From: Monocercomonoides exilis
Taxonomy: Eukaryota > Preaxostyla > Oxymonadida > Polymastigidae
Direction: 5' to 3'
Assembly: GCA_001643675.2 (NCBI GenBank)
Contig: LSRY02000006.1
Span: forward strand, 374,501 to 438,500
Length of the DNA: 64,000 nt
Shown: positions 61,938 to 64,000 of the stretch, in pieces
Numbering within the stretch: the stretch's first letter is position 1
How the letters are laid out: every line of letters begins with the position of its first letter
The notes under the pieces: model-generated
What the model was told of the DNA's origin: nothing
Database searches by the model: none
What the model saw: the letters and a program-made list of their open reading frames with translations, nothing else
Program-made: the position numbers and the translations under genes

Positions 61938-64000
61938 CAGCAGGGCACGATCAAAGTGAGACTGACTCTTCAACTGCCCATTTTTCTCGTATTTCTGTCT
62001 GCTTGAAGCACATCGCAATGCAGTATTCCTTATATTTCTTTTCTTTTCTTTTTTTGATGTTTTGTGCCAAATGGCTTTTGTTTTTGACTTTCCTTTTTTT
62101 ATTTTTCCTGTTCCATTTGAATGTCTTCACATCACCATCCATCCTTTTCCTGTTCATAGGCTTGGAGCAACCCTTCATTTCCCAGTGCTGCTTCTTTCCT
62201 GCCATTCCATTCCTCATGTCCTTTTGCACTTCCACAGAAAAAAAACCCAAAAAATTAATCTCGACAATCTTGAATCAAAGACGGTAGCGAAGCATTTTGT
62301 GCAAGAGTGAGAGAGAATCAGCTTTCAAAAAGAGTTGAAGCAAACGAACAAAAGCGATTCCAGATAAATCTTGAATGGATCATGTGCCGTTTCTGCCCAT
62401 TTCTGAATTCTTCCATTGAATTGTAACACATGCACATATACAGAGAGAAAGAAATGCATTTCTTTTCCCTCCAAAACAAAGATCGGGCAAGACTCGCATT
62501 GCTGCTCACACATCAAGCGATTGTTTGAAACACTGCTGAAAAACACAAAATCCTTCTGGCTTCCAAAACCTCCAGCTTTGCTTTTCCCCTTCGTGTTATC
62601 GCAATTCTGCGTCCTGCCACCAATAAATCAATAAAAATGACTCGCCTCAAGTCCGTTTTGCTGAGCGCTTCGCGAAAACACTTTTGATCCAACTTTCATT
62701 CCTGAAAATCGAAATGCCTCCTCAAATCTAAAATAACAAAAATGTTTGGCAAATGTTTTTTCTCTCTCTCTCTCTATTTCTGCTTCGCTGTTGCCTTTGC
62801 TTCTTCAGATAGAATGAAGCACTTTCAAGAGAAAATAAAAGGTTGTCTGATGTGTATTGAAATGAATAATGCTCCATTTCACGGATTCCATCCATTTGAG
62901 CCTTTTGAGCCAAAACTCACAAATGACCAATTGATTGGAAATGCACCAAAAAACAAAAAAATTGAATATCCCTTCGGCCTTGCTGCCTCGTGTCGGCTCG
63001 AGCATTCCCAGCTTCGCAAATGCCTCCTCCAATGAGCAACTCCCTTGCTTTGCTGCTTTTCACGCCTCTCCAAATCCGAAGGTCAAAAATAGATATACGA
63101 CGGAATCCCCCCGTTCGTGCGCCAGACCCAAAGCATGTTCCTCCCGAGCCGTTAGCAAACAATTCGAGCAGTGCATTCAACAAGTCGGCCAAAAAAATAA
63201 AAAAATGATGATGTTTCAACTCGAATCATGGCTTCTTCATCGCTTGTTTGGGTCGCAATTGCGGAGCACAAAATCAATTATAACATCTTTATTCTTGCCG
63301 TCCCTTTTTTTGCTCCCAAGAAACACCACAGCCGCTGGGCGCCTCCAACAGTTTGCTTTTTCATCCATTCCGTGAAACGCAGTGTCATTTGGCAATAAAG
63401 CGTCCACCACTCATTTCCTCTTCGAAGCAAATAGCATGTGGCGGTTGCACGAAAAAACGATCATGTCCGTGCAGCAACACTTGCATCGTCTTTTTCTTCA
63501 AATGGTTTTTCGTTTTTTCTCAAGCAATCCAAAAAAAGATGGGTTCGACAACTGTAAGTGTGGCACTGCTACCCGCATGCAATAAATGCAGAATGGCTCC
63601 CATCCTCGACATTGGATCATTTTCCGTTTCCTTCAGCAGGCCCAATAAAAGATATCTTCAATTATTGTCAATTTATTCATCGTCGCATGAATGTTTCGCT
63701 TTCAATAATTCCATTCCTCTGAAAACAAAATCGCATGCACCATCGTCGCATCAAGCGCATTTTGCATGTCTCGGCTGTGCTCGGTGAAATCTCAATTTCA
63801 TTGCAAAGATTAATTGCAGCATAAATCAACCCCAGCCCAGCGTCTCTTCAGCTTTTCGATCCATTTCCAGAAGTGATGACAACCATTGGGCAAAAATAAT
63901 CAAAGAGAGGCCTTAGCCTTTGCAGTTGCAAAAATGCTTTTTCGATTGATCAATCTCATTAACTATTTTATTTCAGTCCACACAAAAATTATTTTCTGAG
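61938..64000. other. Region downstream of the second giant receptor, no supported gene
   Basis: About 2 kb, pyrimidine-rich in parts and less AT-rich than other spacers. A 97-codon plus-strand frame at 62,742-63,035 starts with ATG and a signal-like FGKCFFSLSLYFCFAVAFASS, but it has no family resemblance and was not called. Other frames on both strands overlap one another and look like shadows. Some of this may be decayed paralog DNA. Confidence 0.5.

Overview
This window is a protist nuclear genome segment. Very long serine-rich open reading frames that use the standard stop codons lie next to genes split by short introns (about 50 to 245 bp, GT...AG). The genes include eukaryotic cell-biology families: Polo-like kinase, a SUN-domain nuclear envelope protein, an ESCRT-III subunit and an ATAD2/Yta7-type AAA ATPase. 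Giant Pmp-like beta-helix surface proteins with a degenerate kinase-like tail, standard code and many small introns suggest an oxymonad/Preaxostyla flagellate (Monocercomonoides-like). That placement is inference from gene style, not from a marker gene.

Layout. 1-1.3 kb: the 3' end of a divergent Pmp-like membrane protein. 2.0-13.2 kb (minus): a giant ATAD2/Yta7-like AAA ATPase, divergently paired with a 4-exon EGF-like type I membrane protein (13.5-15.8 kb). 16.3-16.7 kb (minus): a secreted Gly-Leu-Tyr repeat peptide. 16.7-22.3 kb: AT-rich gene-poor DNA with fold-back repeats and a decayed copy of a Pmp/kinase-like gene. 22.3-30.0 kb: an intact 2,570-residue Pmp-like receptor pseudokinase. 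31.2-38.1 kb: a giant Polo-like kinase. 38.3-40.9 kb: a six-exon TPR-like protein. 41.7-41.9 kb (minus): a 75-residue secreted protein.

From 43 to 49 kb the genes are compact: a proline-rich protein (minus) divergent from a SUN-domain protein, then an unrecognised Gln/Ser-rich protein (minus) divergent from a CHMP6/Vps20-like ESCRT-III gene across about 118 bp. 49.2-52.7 kb is AT-rich DNA with homopolymers and two inverted-repeat families, one shared with the 17 kb region. 52.7-61.9 kb is a second intact Pmp-like receptor pseudokinase of 3,074 residues. The last 2 kb hold no gene I can support.

The central theme is the Pmp-like family. Two intact genes, one pseudogene and one divergent C-terminal end share an architecture: signal peptide, tandem beta-helix units each opened by a CG...PC-x-(S/T)-(I/V)-like motif, a conserved PCNLSFR-like membrane-proximal module, one transmembrane helix, then (in the two long genes and the pseudogene) a kinase C-lobe-like domain lacking the catalytic motifs. 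The two intact genes show no nucleotide difference that I can see by eye over about 500 bp around the transmembrane segment, while flanking parts have diverged. This is the mark of recent gene conversion or exchange. It is the best candidate here for a little-described system: a diversifying surface-receptor family with a homogenised signalling stem. The other genes look like ordinary housekeeping functions in inflated, low-complexity-rich forms.
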